Numbered from the stretch's first letter, positions 35,641 to 45,162 are shown. The stretch: DNA of 64,000 nucleotides from Pseudomonas pergaminensis (GCF_024112395.2 NZ_CP078013.2:1674001-1738000), one strand, 5' to 3'. Notes: generated by a model not told the origin, from the letters alone. Numbers and translations are program-made.

Positions 35641-36108
35641 TCAGTACTTGGGACCCGAGCGGGTGTTGTTGCCCTTGGCCAGGCGGTCATAGAGCACCAC
35701 GTTGACGGTGGCGGCGAGGTTCATGCAGCCGGTGGTCGGGATGTACACCACATCCTCACACCAGTCGCGTATCTCCTTGTCGAGGGAGCCGTCTTCCGGG
35801 CCGAAAATGTACAGCGCGCGGTCGGGGTGGGTGTATTCCGGCAGGGGGCGGGCACCCTCCACCAGTTCCACGGCGACGGGGATGCAGCCCAGGGGCAGGA
35901 TCTTTTTCAGGTCATCAATGCCGATCAGCGGAATGTCGTGGTGGACCTTCTTGGTGTCGGTGATGAAGTCCCGGGCGCGCTCGTAACGCACGCCGGTGTA
36001 GAACACCGAGGCCACGCCGTAGCAGCCTGCAGCGCGCATGACCGAGCCGACGTTTTCGGGGGATTTGGGGTTGTACAGGCCGATGCAGCTGTAGCGTTTA
36101 TTGCCCAC
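35641..36108 (-). CDS. SpoU/TrmH-family RNA 2'-O-methyltransferase
   Basis: 155 residues from a GTG start. The trefoil-knot SPOUT motifs are present: SPENVGSVMRAAGCYG (motif 1), ALYIFGPEDGSL (motif 2) and TGCMNLAATVNVVLYDR (motif 3). It resembles TrmL-type proteins that methylate the tRNA wobble nucleotide, but the target is not certain from sequence. It consists of the catalytic domain alone. Confidence 0.87.
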   Translation of the reverse strand: MGNKRYSCIGLYNPKSPENVGSVMRAAGCYGVASVFYTGVRYERARDFITDTKKVHHDIPLIGIDDLKKILPLGCIPVAVELVEGARPLPEYTHPDRALYIFGPEDGSLDKEIRDWCEDVVYIPTTGCMNLAATVNVVLYDRLAKGNNTRSGPKY

Positions 36109-36175
36109 GGGGAAGGGTGCCTTGGAGAAAAGCGGCGATTATACGGGGATTAGGCAGGGTGCGGTGTTGTCTGGG

Positions 36176-36258
36176 ATATCGCTATCGCGGGCAAGCCCGG
36201 CTCCCACAGGGGAATGCATTCCAATTGTGGGAGCTGGCTTGCCTGCGAAGAGGCCGGC
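36176..36258. repeat. Two adjacent REP-like elements
   Basis: A CGCGGGCAAGCCCGGCTCCCAC core on the reverse orientation is followed by GTGGGAGCTGGCTTGCCTGC, the core of the 74-bp array. The mismatch of two families in one gap suggests separate insertions. Confidence 0.8.
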
Positions 36259-36274
36259 ACAGTCAGCGACGATT

Positions 36275-36649
36275 TCAGTCGTCCTTCTTCATCAACCCCG
36301 CCAACGCCGCAAACGGGTTATGCGTGGCCTTGGCAATCGTCGGGCTGCTGGTGGAACCTTCGCCGAAGTACTGCTGGTCGGTGTAGCGCGAGTGTTCGTT
36401 GTCGTGGCAGTACATGCAGAGCAACTCCCAGTTGGAACCGTCCTGGGGATTGTCATCATGATTGTGGTTTCGGTGGTGTACGGTCAGTTCACTCAGGCGT
36501 TTGCCAGAGAACTCACGGGCGCAGCGGCCGCACACGTGGGGGTACATCTTCAAGGCTTTGTCGCGGTAGCCCATTTCCCGATCGCGCTGGGCATCGGCAA
36601 GGATGCGATCCAGCTTGGCGGTGTGGGAGGGCGGGTTGGTCGAGCTCAT
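36275..36649 (-). CDS. yajD: YajD-family HNH nuclease
   Basis: 124 residues from the second of two consecutive ATGs (36649), which has better spacing to AGGAG than the first. The HNH/zinc frame is CGRC (near residue 40), VHHRNHNHDDNPQDGSNWEL (catalytic His and Asn) and CMYCHDNEH. The family is conserved in gammaproteobacteria; its substrate is not known. Confidence 0.9.
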   Translation of the reverse strand: MSSTNPPSHTAKLDRILADAQRDREMGYRDKALKMYPHVCGRCAREFSGKRLSELTVHHRNHNHDDNPQDGSNWELLCMYCHDNEHSRYTDQQYFGEGSTSSPTIAKATHNPFAALAGLMKKDD

Positions 36650-36747
36650 CATGGCTCCTGGCTGTTTGGTGGTTCACGGATAGGATTGATTCTAGCCGCT
36701 CGCGATGTAAATAACCGCTTCACTTTATCGATAAGGATTTGAAAAGC

Positions 36748-37668
36748 ATGCGTCTGCATTCATGGACTGTTGCACTGTTGGTGTGTGGGCTCACGGCCCA
36801 AGCCCAGGCATTCTCTACACCACAACCCGGCCAGGTGATCGAGGTGGCCCTCGACCAATTGCACCCGACCCAGGCGGTGGTGGGTTTTGACCAGATTTAC
36901 TACAGCCTCGGCCTGTTCGCTGACAAACCGGCCAAGGTCTTCGATGAATACTGCGAAACCAACGGCCAGGGCGAGGCCGACAAAGTGCCCAAGAGCGCGG
37001 ACCTGCACATGCCGGCGAGCTTCACCTGCAAGGACCCGGTGGGCACCCATCCCGACGACATGAAAACCGTGGTCGTCGGCTCCGGCGGCCAGTTGTACCT
37101 GACCGACGGTCACCATAGCTTCACCACCTTGTGGGAAGTGCCCGGCGGTGGGCCTCGCCTGAACATGTGGGTCAAGGTCACCGATGACTTCAGCAACAGC
37201 CCGACCATGGCCAACTTCTGGCAGCGCATGGAGGCCGCGCGCAAGGTCTGGCTCAAGGACAATCAAGGCCAGACCCTGCCGCCCGAGCAACTGCCGGCGC
37301 ACCTGGGCTTCAAGAACCTGCAGGACGACACTTTCCGCAGCCTGGTGTATTTCACCCGCAAGGCTGCGTATGGCAAGCCTGAGGCCGGGGAGATCGCGCC
37401 GGAGTTCCTGGAGTTCTACTGGGGCAACTGGCTGCGCACTCAAATTGATCTGGGCAAGTACAACCTGAACAAGAAAGGTGGCTACAAGGACGCCATTGAG
37501 GCCGTGGCCAAGCGCATGGTCAGCCTGGCGCCGGGCTCACAGGTCGGCGATAGCGGTTTTACCGCCCATCAACTGGGCGGCATGACCGAGCTCGACCGCA
37601 ATGAGCTGGAAAAGACCTTCGACAAAAAAGTCCCGTATGTGATCGATTACCGCAATTCCCTGCGCTAA
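36748..37668 (+). CDS. Exported ParB-like nuclease-fold protein (ParBc_2)
   Basis: 306 residues from the ATG at 36748 (AAGGATTTG upstream). A signal peptide (SWTVALLVCGLTAQAQAF) is followed by VALDQLHPTQAVVGFDQIYY and YLTDGHHSFTTLWEV, matching the ParB/sulfiredoxin-like nucleotide-binding fold where DGHH replaces the DGxHR of ParB CTPases. Two cysteines (YCET and FTCKDP) could form a disulphide, as expected for a periplasmic protein. Function unknown; plasmid partition is most unlikely. Confidence 0.78.
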   Translation: MRLHSWTVALLVCGLTAQAQAFSTPQPGQVIEVALDQLHPTQAVVGFDQIYYSLGLFADKPAKVFDEYCETNGQGEADKVPKSADLHMPASFTCKDPVGTHPDDMKTVVVGSGGQLYLTDGHHSFTTLWEVPGGGPRLNMWVKVTDDFSNSPTMANFWQRMEAARKVWLKDNQGQTLPPEQLPAHLGFKNLQDDTFRSLVYFTRKAAYGKPEAGEIAPEFLEFYWGNWLRTQIDLGKYNLNKKGGYKDAIEAVAKRMVSLAPGSQVGDSGFTAHQLGGMTELDRNELEKTFDKKVPYVIDYRNSLR

Positions 37669-37672
37669 CCGA

Positions 37673-38353
37673 TCACACCTTCTGCGCAATCCAGATGGTG
37701 TGTCGGGTGCCCTTGTTGCCATGGGCAAACACCTGCACTTCCTCGGCCTTGAAACCGGCCTTGCGCAGTCTATCGCTGAACAGCTTGTCCGCGCTGGCCG
37801 ACCACACGGCCAGCACGCCTTTGGGGCGCAGGGCCTTGGCGCAGGCGGCCAGGCCACCGGCGGAGTAGAGCCAGCTGTTGGCCCGTTGCGTCAGGCCTTC
37901 GGGGCCGTTGTCCACGTCCAGCATGATTGCGTCAAAGCCTTGGGGCTCGGCCTGTAGCACCTTGGCCACGTCTTCCTGGCGGATCACCGTACGCGGGTCC
38001 AGTAAGGGGCGGCCGGATTTTTCGCCTAGCGGGCCACGGTTCCATTCCACGACGCCGGGCACCAGCTCGGCGACGACTACTTCGGCGGTCTTGCCCAGAT
38101 GCTTGAGCGCCGAGGCCAGGGTAAAGCCCATGCCCAAGCCGCCAATCAACACCCGCGAACCGGGGCGGCCGGCGACTTTGCGGCAGGGGATTTCCGCCAG
38201 GGCGTCTTCGGAGCCGTGCATGCGCGTGTTCATCAACTGGCCGCCGTCACCGCCCTGGATCTTGATGACAAAATCTTCACCGTACTCGAACAGGCACAAG
38301 GCACCGCCGTTATCGGGGATCGGGGTGGTGTCGAGCAGAACGAAACGTTTCAT
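37673..38353 (-). CDS. Spermidine synthase-like methyltransferase-fold protein
   Basis: 226 residues from the ATG at 38353. SRVLIGGLGMGFTLASALKHL is the nucleotide-binding motif of the SpeE family (given here in part as IGGLGMGFTLAS), with VVVAELVPGVVEWNRG as the acidic strand and DAIMLDVDNGPEG near the active site. It lacks the N-terminal beta-hairpin of true SpeE, so aminopropyl transfer is not certain. Its stop is four bases from the convergent ParB-like stop. Confidence 0.8.
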   Translation of the reverse strand: MKRFVLLDTTPIPDNGGALCLFEYGEDFVIKIQGGDGGQLMNTRMHGSEDALAEIPCRKVAGRPGSRVLIGGLGMGFTLASALKHLGKTAEVVVAELVPGVVEWNRGPLGEKSGRPLLDPRTVIRQEDVAKVLQAEPQGFDAIMLDVDNGPEGLTQRANSWLYSAGGLAACAKALRPKGVLAVWSASADKLFSDRLRKAGFKAEEVQVFAHGNKGTRHTIWIAQKV

Positions 38354-38431
38354 GGAAATCTCATTGGGAAGGGCATTCTTGCGCGGTTGGGAGTAGCCTT
38401 GTGACATTCCGGTCAGGCCATGGAGCCATCG

Positions 38432-38710
38432 ATGAAGTGCAGCATTCTAACGGTCATTGTGTTGAGCGCGCTCGCATTGGGTGCGGCGCAGGCTCAGGAG
38501 TTGCAAACCGTACCGGTCGCGCCCGCTCCAACGCCAGGCGCGCCGGGCACCCCGACGCCGACCTTGTACCCGCAAATCACCCCGCCCGCGGTGCCCAAGA
38601 CCAATGGCTCGCCACCCCTGGTGCCCATCGTGTTGCCCACGCCGCCAAAGGACCAGACCGTGCCTGGCCTGCTGCAAAACGACAGCAAGCCGAAGACGCC
38701 GGGCGGTTAG
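38432..38710 (+). CDS. Small exported proline-rich protein
   Basis: 92 residues from the ATG at 38432, with GGAG five bases upstream. The signal peptide is MKCSILTVIVLSALALGAAQ-AQ. The mature part of about 70 residues is roughly one quarter proline with Thr and Val (PAPTPGAPGTPTPTLYP and PTPPKDQTVPG), so it is likely unfolded in the periplasm. Its stop overlaps the convergent cyclic-nucleotide gene stop. No known family. Confidence 0.68.
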   Translation: MKCSILTVIVLSALALGAAQAQELQTVPVAPAPTPGAPGTPTPTLYPQITPPAVPKTNGSPPLVPIVLPTPPKDQTVPGLLQNDSKPKTPGG

Positions 38711-39180
38711 AACTGGTGGGACAGCAGTTGCCCGTCGGCCATGCGCAGGCGCTTGGACAGGGCAATCGCGATTGCGCGGATGATCTTGGCGGCCACCCTG
38801 GGAGCCTCGTTGAGCATCTTTTCCAGGGCATCCTTGCCCAGGTTCAGCAGCACGCAGTCGCTGGCCGCCACGCAGCTGGCCGAGCGCCGCTCGCCGTCCA
38901 GTACGGCCATTTCGCCAAAAGCCCGGCCACTGCGCAGGGTGGCGATGGTCAGGCGCTGGCCTTCATGGTTGGTTTTCTGCACTGCCACCTGGCCGCTGTG
39001 GATGATGCACATGAAGGTGCCGGCATCGCCCTCCAGGAAAATCACTTCGTCACGGGCAATGCTGCTGATATTGAAGTAGCCGGCGGCCACGTAAAAATCT
39101 TCCGGCAACAGCGGGTCGAACAGGCCGCAGTCCATGAGCATGTCGCGGATTTCGTTATTGAGAAGCGTCGGTTGTGACAT
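38707..39180 (-). CDS. Stand-alone cyclic nucleotide-binding domain protein
   Basis: 157 residues consisting of a single cNMP domain. The phosphate-binding cassette reads FGEMAVLDGERRSASCVA, with Glu and the Arg-Ser-Ala set that hold cAMP in Crp-like proteins. There is no helix-turn-helix or other output domain, so it acts through a partner or as a sink. A helical N terminus (EIRDMLMDCGLFDPLLPEDF) resembles other Pseudomonas single-domain members. Confidence 0.85.
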   Translation of the reverse strand: MSQPTLLNNEIRDMLMDCGLFDPLLPEDFYVAAGYFNISSIARDEVIFLEGDAGTFMCIIHSGQVAVQKTNHEGQRLTIATLRSGRAFGEMAVLDGERRSASCVAASDCVLLNLGKDALEKMLNEAPRVAAKIIRAIAIALSKRLRMADGQLLSHQF

Positions 39181-39250
39181 GGCTGCAATCTTGGTCCATC
39201 AATCAGGTTGGGCGGTCCTGTGTTCAGACAGGAGCGCCCGGCTAAGTTCC

Positions 39251-41293
39251 TTAAACCAACCCCAGCGCCTTGAACACAAATGCATATTCGAGCGCTACGT
39301 CACGTAATCCCTGGTAACGACCGCTCATGCCGCCGTGGCCGGCGCCCAGTTCGGTCTTGAGCAGCAGCAGGTTGTCGTCGGTCTTGGTGTCACGCAACTT
39401 GGCCACCCACTTGGCGGCTTCCCAGTACTGCACGCGGCTGTCGTTGTAGCCGGCGATCACCAGCATGTGCGGGTAGGCCTGGGCACTGACGTTCTCGTAC
39501 GGTGCGTAGGCCTTGATGCGCTCGTACACCTCGGGCTCCTGCGGGTTGCCCCACTCGTCGTACTCGGTGATGGTCAACGGCAGTTCCGGGTCGAGCATGG
39601 TGTTGAGCACATCGACGAACGGCACTTCGGCAATCGCCGCCTGGAACAGCTCGGGGCGCTGGTTGAGTACCGCGCCGATCAACAGGCCGCCGGCACTGCC
39701 GCCGCTGATGGCCAGTTGCTTGGAAGTGGTCAGGCCTTGGGCGATCAGGTGTTCGGCGCAGGCGATAAAGTCGCTGAAGGTGTTCTGCTTGTGTTCCTGC
39801 TTGCCCGCGCGGTACCAGGCTTCGCCCAGTTCGCCACCGCCGCGCACATGCGCAATGGCGAAGGCCACGCCTCGGTCCAGCAGGCTCAGGCGTGCGTGGG
39901 AAAACCAGGGGTCCAGGCTCGAACCGTAGGCCCCGTAGCCGTACAGGTACAGCGGCGTTGGCTTGCCCAACTGATCGCGCCTGACCACCAGGCTGATCGG
40001 CACCTGGGTGCCGTCCGCCGAGGTGGCCCACAGGCGCTGGCTCACATAGTCATCGGCATTGAATACACCGAGCACCGGGGTTTCCTTGAGCACCTGTTGC
40101 GCACCGTTGGCCAGCTCCAGCTGGCGGACCTGGGCCGGGCGGTTCAGGGCTTCATAGCGCAGACGAATTTTGTCGCTGGTAAATTCCAGGCTGTTCTGGA
40201 CGTAGAGGCTGTAGGCGGCGTCCGGCAATTCCACGCGATACGCCGACAGGCCTTCCGGGTGCACCTCGATCACCGGCAGGCCGCCGATGCGCAGGCTCAG
40301 GGTCATGGCGCTGGCATTCAGGCTCACGCCGTCGAGCATCACGTCGTCGCTGTGGGGGATAAGGTTCTGCCATTCATCCTCGGTTGGGATGTCGCCAATA
40401 TCGGTGGCCACGAACAACGCGTAGTTGATGCCGTCGCGGTTGCTGCGGATAAACCAGGTCCACGCGCCATTCAACTGGCCATGGTCGACATCGTATTCAT
40501 GGTCCTCGACCCGTGGCGCCAGGCAGGTGAACTCCAGGTGTGGCTGGTTGGCATCCAGCGCCCAGATTTCGCTGGTGGTCTTGCTGCCCAGTGACAGCAG
40601 CAGCTGGCGCTCGGAACTGGAACGGTAGCAATGCAGGAAGAATCGGCCGTCTGGCTCGTGGAACACTTCCTGCGCGGCTGTGCCGTCCAGGCGATAGCGA
40701 TAGAGTTTGTGCGGGCGGTGGGTGTCGTCCAGTTCGCCGAAGAACAGGGTCAGGCTGTCATTGGCCCAGGTCATGCTGCCGTCGCAGTCCTGGAACTCCA
40801 GTTCGCTGACTTTGCCGGTCGCGATTTCCTTCACGTACAGGGTGTAGATCTCTTCACCGCTGGTGTCGAGGCTGTAGGCCAGGCGCTGGTGATCGGGGCT
40901 GATGCTGAATGCACCGAGGGAAAAGAAACCGCCATTGGCCAGCACGTTCGGGTCCAGCAACAATTCTTCGCTGCTGTCATCCACTTGGTTGCTGTCGTCG
41001 GCCGGACGGCGGCAGCGGTAGTGGCGGGCGTACTCGTCACCGGCGGTGGTGCGGGTGTAGTACAGGTACGGGCCCCACGGCGAGGGCAGGGACAAATCGG
41101 TTTCGAGAATGCGACCCTTGATCTCCTCGAACAGGCTTTCGCGCAGCGCCGCCTGGTCGGCGAGTTGGACGTCCTGCCAGGCGTTTTCGGCCTTGAGGTA
41201 GTCGAGCACCTCAGCGCTGTCACGCTCCTGCAGCCAGGCGTACGGGTCTGGGCCTGGGGCCTTGCGGGCAATCGGGGTGGTCGATGTAGGCAT
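39251..41293 (-). CDS. ptrB: Oligopeptidase B (S9 family)
   Basis: 680 residues, normal for the family. The N-terminal seven-bladed propeller (to about 400) gates a C-terminal alpha/beta-hydrolase domain. The catalytic Ser is in ISGGSAGGLL, the Asp in GYNDSRVQYWEA and the His in ELGAGHGGMSGR. It cleaves peptides after Arg or Lys in the cytoplasm or periplasm. No signal peptide is seen. Confidence 0.94.
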   Translation of the reverse strand: MPTSTTPIARKAPGPDPYAWLQERDSAEVLDYLKAENAWQDVQLADQAALRESLFEEIKGRILETDLSLPSPWGPYLYYTRTTAGDEYARHYRCRRPADDSNQVDDSSEELLLDPNVLANGGFFSLGAFSISPDHQRLAYSLDTSGEEIYTLYVKEIATGKVSELEFQDCDGSMTWANDSLTLFFGELDDTHRPHKLYRYRLDGTAAQEVFHEPDGRFFLHCYRSSSERQLLLSLGSKTTSEIWALDANQPHLEFTCLAPRVEDHEYDVDHGQLNGAWTWFIRSNRDGINYALFVATDIGDIPTEDEWQNLIPHSDDVMLDGVSLNASAMTLSLRIGGLPVIEVHPEGLSAYRVELPDAAYSLYVQNSLEFTSDKIRLRYEALNRPAQVRQLELANGAQQVLKETPVLGVFNADDYVSQRLWATSADGTQVPISLVVRRDQLGKPTPLYLYGYGAYGSSLDPWFSHARLSLLDRGVAFAIAHVRGGGELGEAWYRAGKQEHKQNTFSDFIACAEHLIAQGLTTSKQLAISGGSAGGLLIGAVLNQRPELFQAAIAEVPFVDVLNTMLDPELPLTITEYDEWGNPQEPEVYERIKAYAPYENVSAQAYPHMLVIAGYNDSRVQYWEAAKWVAKLRDTKTDDNLLLLKTELGAGHGGMSGRYQGLRDVALEYAFVFKALGLV

Positions 41294-41383
41294 GGATTAA
41301 TCTCTATCTGGCGGACGGTGGCAGCCATTGCAGCCGCGACACGCAAAAGCCGTTATCATAGCCGCCTGTTTGCCAACCTTGCC

Positions 41384-41854
41384 ATGGACACCATGACCGA
41401 GAACGACTATCTGACCGCTTGGGGCCTTTACGCCTTCGCCGCTTTGGGCTGCCTGTTGGTGTGGTGGCGCATGACCCGCTGGATCTGGCGCTGGCTGCGC
41501 GAGCCGCTGCAACTGCTGATGGCGGTGCTGCTGTTCAGCCCGACCATCGTCGACCCGGTCAAGACCCAGTTCGCACCGGCCGTGGCTATCACCGCCCTGG
41601 ACCTGGTGCTCAAGGTCGGCAACAACGCCTGGCGGGCCATTTCCGATCTGTTCATGTACACCATGATCGCCTTTGGCGTGTACCTCGTGTTTGTGCTGAT
41701 TCGCTGGCCCATCGAGCGCGCCGCCAACGCCCGGCGTGAGCGCAAGGCGGCTGCCGATGCAGCCCTGGCTGCCGAGCCGGATCAAGATGAAGACGACGTG
41801 CCTTTTCGCCGTCCTGCACCTGTGAGCGGTATGCGCGTAGAACCGCGCCTTTAA
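41384..41854 (+). CDS. Small multi-helix inner-membrane protein
   Basis: 156 residues from the ATG at 41384 (a second ATG at 41393 is possible). Three hydrophobic segments are visible: LYAFAALGCLLVWW, LLMAVLLFSPTIV and MYTMIAFGVYLVFVLI. The tail is charged and acidic (EPDQDEDDVPFRR). The frame is open far upstream but that part lies antisense to ptrB and is not coding. It diverges from ptrB and precedes the amidotransferase gene by 30 bases. Function unknown. Confidence 0.75.
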   Translation: MDTMTENDYLTAWGLYAFAALGCLLVWWRMTRWIWRWLREPLQLLMAVLLFSPTIVDPVKTQFAPAVAITALDLVLKVGNNAWRAISDLFMYTMIAFGVYLVFVLIRWPIERAANARRERKAAADAALAAEPDQDEDDVPFRRPAPVSGMRVEPRL

Positions 41855-41884
41855 CGTCGTCCGCCCTGCAGCGAGAGCCCTGGC

Positions 41885-42661
41885 ATGTGTGAATTATTGG
41901 GCATGAGTGCCAACGTCCCCACCGACATCGTGTTCAGCTTTACCGGGCTGATGCAGCGCGGTGGGCGCACCGGCCCCCACCGTGACGGTTGGGGCATCGC
42001 CTTCTATGAAGGCCGTGGCCTGCGCCTGTTCCAGGACCCGGCCGCCAGCAGCGAATCGGAAGTCGCGCTGCTGGTGCAACGTTACCCGATCAAAAGTGAA
42101 GTGGTGATTGGCCATATCCGCCAGGCCAATGTCGGCAAGGTCAGCCTGGCCAACACCCACCCGTTCGTGCGCGAACTGTGGGGCCGCAACTGGTGCTTTG
42201 CGCACAACGGCCAGTTGGCGGACTTCAACCCCCGCGCCACCTTTTACCGCCCGGTGGGTGACACCGACAGCGAAGCGGCTTTCTGCGACCTGCTCAACCG
42301 CGTGCGCGAAGCGTTCCCTGAGCCGGTGGACATCGAAAAGGTGCTGCCCGACCTGATCGCCGCCTGTTCCGAATACCGCAGCAAAGGCGTGTTCAACTGC
42401 CTGCTCAGCGACGGCGACTGGCTGTTTTGCTACTGCTCGACCAAATTGGCGCAGATCACCCGTCGCGCACCCTTCGGCCCTGCACGCTTGAAAGATGTCG
42501 ACGTAATCGTCGATTTTCAGGCCGAAACCACGCCCAATGATGTGGTAACGGTGATTGCCACCGAACCTTTGACCGACAACGAAAACTGGACCCGCTACGA
42601 ACCGGGCCAATGGAGCCTGTGGCGACGCGGTGAATGCGTCAGCCAGGGCATCACCGAGTAA
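41885..42661 (+). CDS. Class II glutamine amidotransferase, YafJ-like
   Basis: 258 residues starting [19 protein letters not shown], so Cys2 becomes the N-terminal nucleophile after Met removal. [12 protein letters not shown] and [19 protein letters not shown] are typical of the YafJ/Gn-AT-II domain, which hydrolyses glutamine or an amide. No synthase domain is attached. It is related to the EgtC/YafJ group; the natural substrate is unknown. It lies between two membrane protein genes on the same strand. Confidence 0.9.
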   Translation: MCELLGMSANVPTDIVFSFTGLMQRGGRTGPHRDGWGIAFYEGRGLRLFQDPAASSESEVALLVQRYPIKSEVVIGHIRQANVGKVSLANTHPFVRELWGRNWCFAHNGQLADFNPRATFYRPVGDTDSEAAFCDLLNRVREAFPEPVDIEKVLPDLIAACSEYRSKGVFNCLLSDGDWLFCYCSTKLAQITRRAPFGPARLKDVDVIVDFQAETTPNDVVTVIATEPLTDNENWTRYEPGQWSLWRRGECVSQGITE

Positions 42662-42672
42662 GGATATCGCCC

Positions 42673-43215
42673 ATGTTGCTCAGTTATCTGCGGTTGGTGC
42701 TGTTTGCCATTGGCCTGTTGGTCGGTGTGCAAGTGCCGGGCTTCATCAATGATTACGCCAAGCGTGTCGAAGCCCACCTGATCGAGGCCCAGACCGGCCT
42801 CAGCGGGTTTGAAACCACCGCACGGCAGTTCTTCAACGGCGATTTGAAGGCGTTGGTGGCGCATTACCGTGCCAGTGACGACCCGGTGTTCCAGAGCGAC
42901 GCCAACAGCCTGGGCGCCATGCTTGATCGCCAGGTGGCGTTGGACAAGCAATTCCAGGCCATGCAAGGCCCGTGGTACATCCGCGCCCTGCAAGTAGCGG
43001 TGGCCGCCGACCCGGATATCCGCCAGGAAACCTGGAATGGCTACAGCTACCAGATCCTGCTGACGCCCGAGGCCATGGGCTGGGGCCTGGGCGGGGCGAT
43101 GCTGCTGTCATTTGGCCTGGAGTGCCTGTTCCGCCTGATCGACTGGGTGGTGTTGGGCGGCAAGCGCCTGCGCCAGAGCCGGCCGATTGAAGAGCGCGAC
43201 CTCAAAGGCCTCTAA
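42673..43215 (+). CDS. DUF2937-family membrane protein
   Basis: 180 residues from the ATG at 42673 (AAGGATATC upstream). It has an N-terminal helix (SYLRLVLFAIGLLVGVQVPGF), a periplasmic helical part and a C-terminal helix (GGAMLLSFGLECLFRLIDWVV) followed by basic residues. This is the DUF2937 layout. Function unknown. It starts 12 bases after the amidotransferase stop, so it is probably co-transcribed. Confidence 0.83.
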   Translation: MLLSYLRLVLFAIGLLVGVQVPGFINDYAKRVEAHLIEAQTGLSGFETTARQFFNGDLKALVAHYRASDDPVFQSDANSLGAMLDRQVALDKQFQAMQGPWYIRALQVAVAADPDIRQETWNGYSYQILLTPEAMGWGLGGAMLLSFGLECLFRLIDWVVLGGKRLRQSRPIEERDLKGL

Positions 43216-43228
43216 AGACCGACGCGGT

Positions 43229-43322
43229 CAACTGTGGGAGCTGGCTTGCCTGCGATAGCTATTTATCAGTTAATGCATCAGTGACTGATACACCGCTATC
43301 GCAGGCAAGCCAGCTCCCACAG
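43229..43322. repeat. REPIN with array-type core
   Basis: ACTGTGGGAGCTGGCTTGCC is mirrored by GGCAAGCCAGCTCCCACAGT around a 50-base spacer that also folds (TATCGC with GCGATA). The core is that of the 74-bp array, here as a classic inverted pair. Confidence 0.9.
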
Positions 43323-43324
43323 TT

Positions 43325-44245
43325 TTAACCGGGTTTCGTCAGTAACATTCTGTCTTCACCGACCTCCCCGGCATAGCGGGCAACGACTTTCTGACACAAC
43401 CCCACAATCTCCTCCACCAACTCCACCCCCACGCGCCACGACACCACCACCTGCAAGTTCGGCAGTTTCTGCGCCATCGGCAGCATCACCAGTTCGCCGC
43501 GCGCCAGTTCTTCGCTGACCAGCACCGGCGGCAGCGCGCCAATGCCAAAGCCATCGCGCAGCAGGCGGGTAATCGCCGACACCGAGTTCACACAGTTCAT
43601 GCGGGGCGCGGCCACGCCGTTGGCCTGCATCAGGCGGATAACGTCCTGGTGCGGGTGGGAGTTTTTCGAGTAGGTGATGATGCGCTCCTGGGCCAGTTCG
43701 GCCAGGGAGGCGTAGTCACGGTTGTAGATCGATTGGCTGGCAACGATCCAGGCCATGGGGTGGCTGGCCAGCTCCAGGCTGCGCACGGTTTCGAGGCGCA
43801 GCGGGTCGGTTTGCAGAATCAGGTCGAGAAAGCCTTTTTGCAGCTGATCGCTGAGGTTCAACGCGGTATCGGCGACCAACTCGATTTCCACCAGGGGGAA
43901 GTGGTCCATCAGTTCGGCGACCAAGGGGCTGAGCCAGGTGTGGATCACCGTGTCCATGGCGCCGATCCGAATGCGCCCGACCTTGCTGCTGGTGGTCTCC
44001 AGGGACTGCTTCAAGCCCTGCATGGTCACCATCATCTGCTCGGCATAGTCGAGCACCTTCAAGCCTTCCGGGGTCAGGCTCACACCACGGGAGTCGCGCA
44101 GAAACAGCTTCACCCCCAGCTCGCTTTCCAGTACCGCGATGCGGCTGGAGATCGACGCCTGGGTGGTGAACAACTTTTCGGCGGTCAGGCGGAAACTCTT
44201 GAGCTTGGCCACCCAGACGAAGGTTTCGAGGAACTTCAAATTCAT
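43325..44245 (-). CDS. LysR-family regulator, divergent from pxp operon
   Basis: 306 residues. MNLKFLETFVWVAKLKSFRL is the usual N terminus, with TTQASISSRIAVLESELG as recognition helix. It is transcribed away from pxpABC over a 176-base gap and is the likely regulator of that operon. The ligand might be 5-oxoproline or a related compound; this is inference. Confidence 0.88.
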   Translation of the reverse strand: MNLKFLETFVWVAKLKSFRLTAEKLFTTQASISSRIAVLESELGVKLFLRDSRGVSLTPEGLKVLDYAEQMMVTMQGLKQSLETTSSKVGRIRIGAMDTVIHTWLSPLVAELMDHFPLVEIELVADTALNLSDQLQKGFLDLILQTDPLRLETVRSLELASHPMAWIVASQSIYNRDYASLAELAQERIITYSKNSHPHQDVIRLMQANGVAAPRMNCVNSVSAITRLLRDGFGIGALPPVLVSEELARGELVMLPMAQKLPNLQVVVSWRVGVELVEEIVGLCQKVVARYAGEVGEDRMLLTKPG

Positions 44246-44421
44246 GGGATCAACTTTTTCTTATGCATGGATCGGTTTTTATTAGTTGGACGCCGCACCG
44301 GGCCCGCGCCAAAAATCGAGCCATTCCACGATAAGCGCCGTTGGGGTGCCAGGACAAGTTGCGAGTTCTGTGTAAAAAATCCCACACTACAAAAAAATAA
44401 AGCCTACAGGAGCAACAGCCC

Positions 44422-45162
44422 GTGAGCCGTCTTTTACTCAATTGCGACATTGGCGAAAGCTTTGGCAACTGGACCATGGGTCTGGACGCCGAGGTCATGC
44501 CGTTCATTGATTGCGCCAACGTGGCCTGTGGCTTTCATGCCGGCGACCCCAGCATCATGCGCAAGACCGTCAGCCTGGCGCTCAAGCACGGCGTGCAAGT
44601 CGGCGCGCACCCGGCGTACCAGGACCTGCAAGGCTTTGGCCGTCGCTCCATGGCCTACACCCCTCAAGAAATCCAAGACCTGCTGCACTACCAGATTGGT
44701 GCCCTCGACGGCATCTGCCGCGCCCAGGGCGGGCGTGTCAGCTACGTGAAGCCCCACGGTGCGATGTACAACGACATGATGGCCAACCCCGCGCAGTTGC
44801 GTGCGGTGATCCAGGCCGTGGCGGCCTACGGCGAACTGCCGTTGATGCTGCTCGCCACCCGCGACAACAGCGCGGCCCAGGCCCTGGGCGACGAATACGG
44901 TGTAACGCTGTGGTTCGAAGCCTTCGCCGACCGTGCCTACGACCACAAGGGGCACCTGGTCTCCCGCCAGTTACCCGGCGCCGTGCACCACGATTGCGAC
45001 ACCATCGTGCAGCAAGCCCTGACCATTTCGCGCCGCGAAGCGCTGATCGCCAGCGACGGCAGCCCGCTGGTGCTGCAGGCCAACACGCTATGCGTGCACG
45101 GCGACAACGCCAGTTCGGTCGCCGCCGTGCAGCGCATCCGCGAGGCATTGAAGCCAGTATGA
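44422..45162 (+). CDS. pxpA: 5-oxoprolinase subunit A (LamB/YcsF family)
   Basis: 246 residues from a GTG start (CAGGAG upstream). [37 protein letters not shown] and KPHGAMYN are hallmark segments of the LamB/YcsF family. Together with PxpB and PxpC it hydrolyses 5-oxoproline to glutamate using ATP. It overlaps pxpB by four bases. Confidence 0.93.
   Translation: MSRLLLNCDIGESFGNWTMGLDAEVMPFIDCANVACGFHAGDPSIMRKTVSLALKHGVQVGAHPAYQDLQGFGRRSMAYTPQEIQDLLHYQIGALDGICRAQGGRVSYVKPHGAMYNDMMANPAQLRAVIQAVAAYGELPLMLLATRDNSAAQALGDEYGVTLWFEAFADRAYDHKGHLVSRQLPGAVHHDCDTIVQQALTISRREALIASDGSPLVLQANTLCVHGDNASSVAAVQRIREALKPV

Noticed and set aside
40631..41383. Upstream extension of the small membrane protein gene
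   Set aside because: This part is antisense to ptrB; the real start is the ATG at 41384.
44246..44421. Classical T-N11-A LysR box in the pxp divergent region
   Set aside because: Several weak matches occur, but none is clearly better than chance in this AT-richer stretch.
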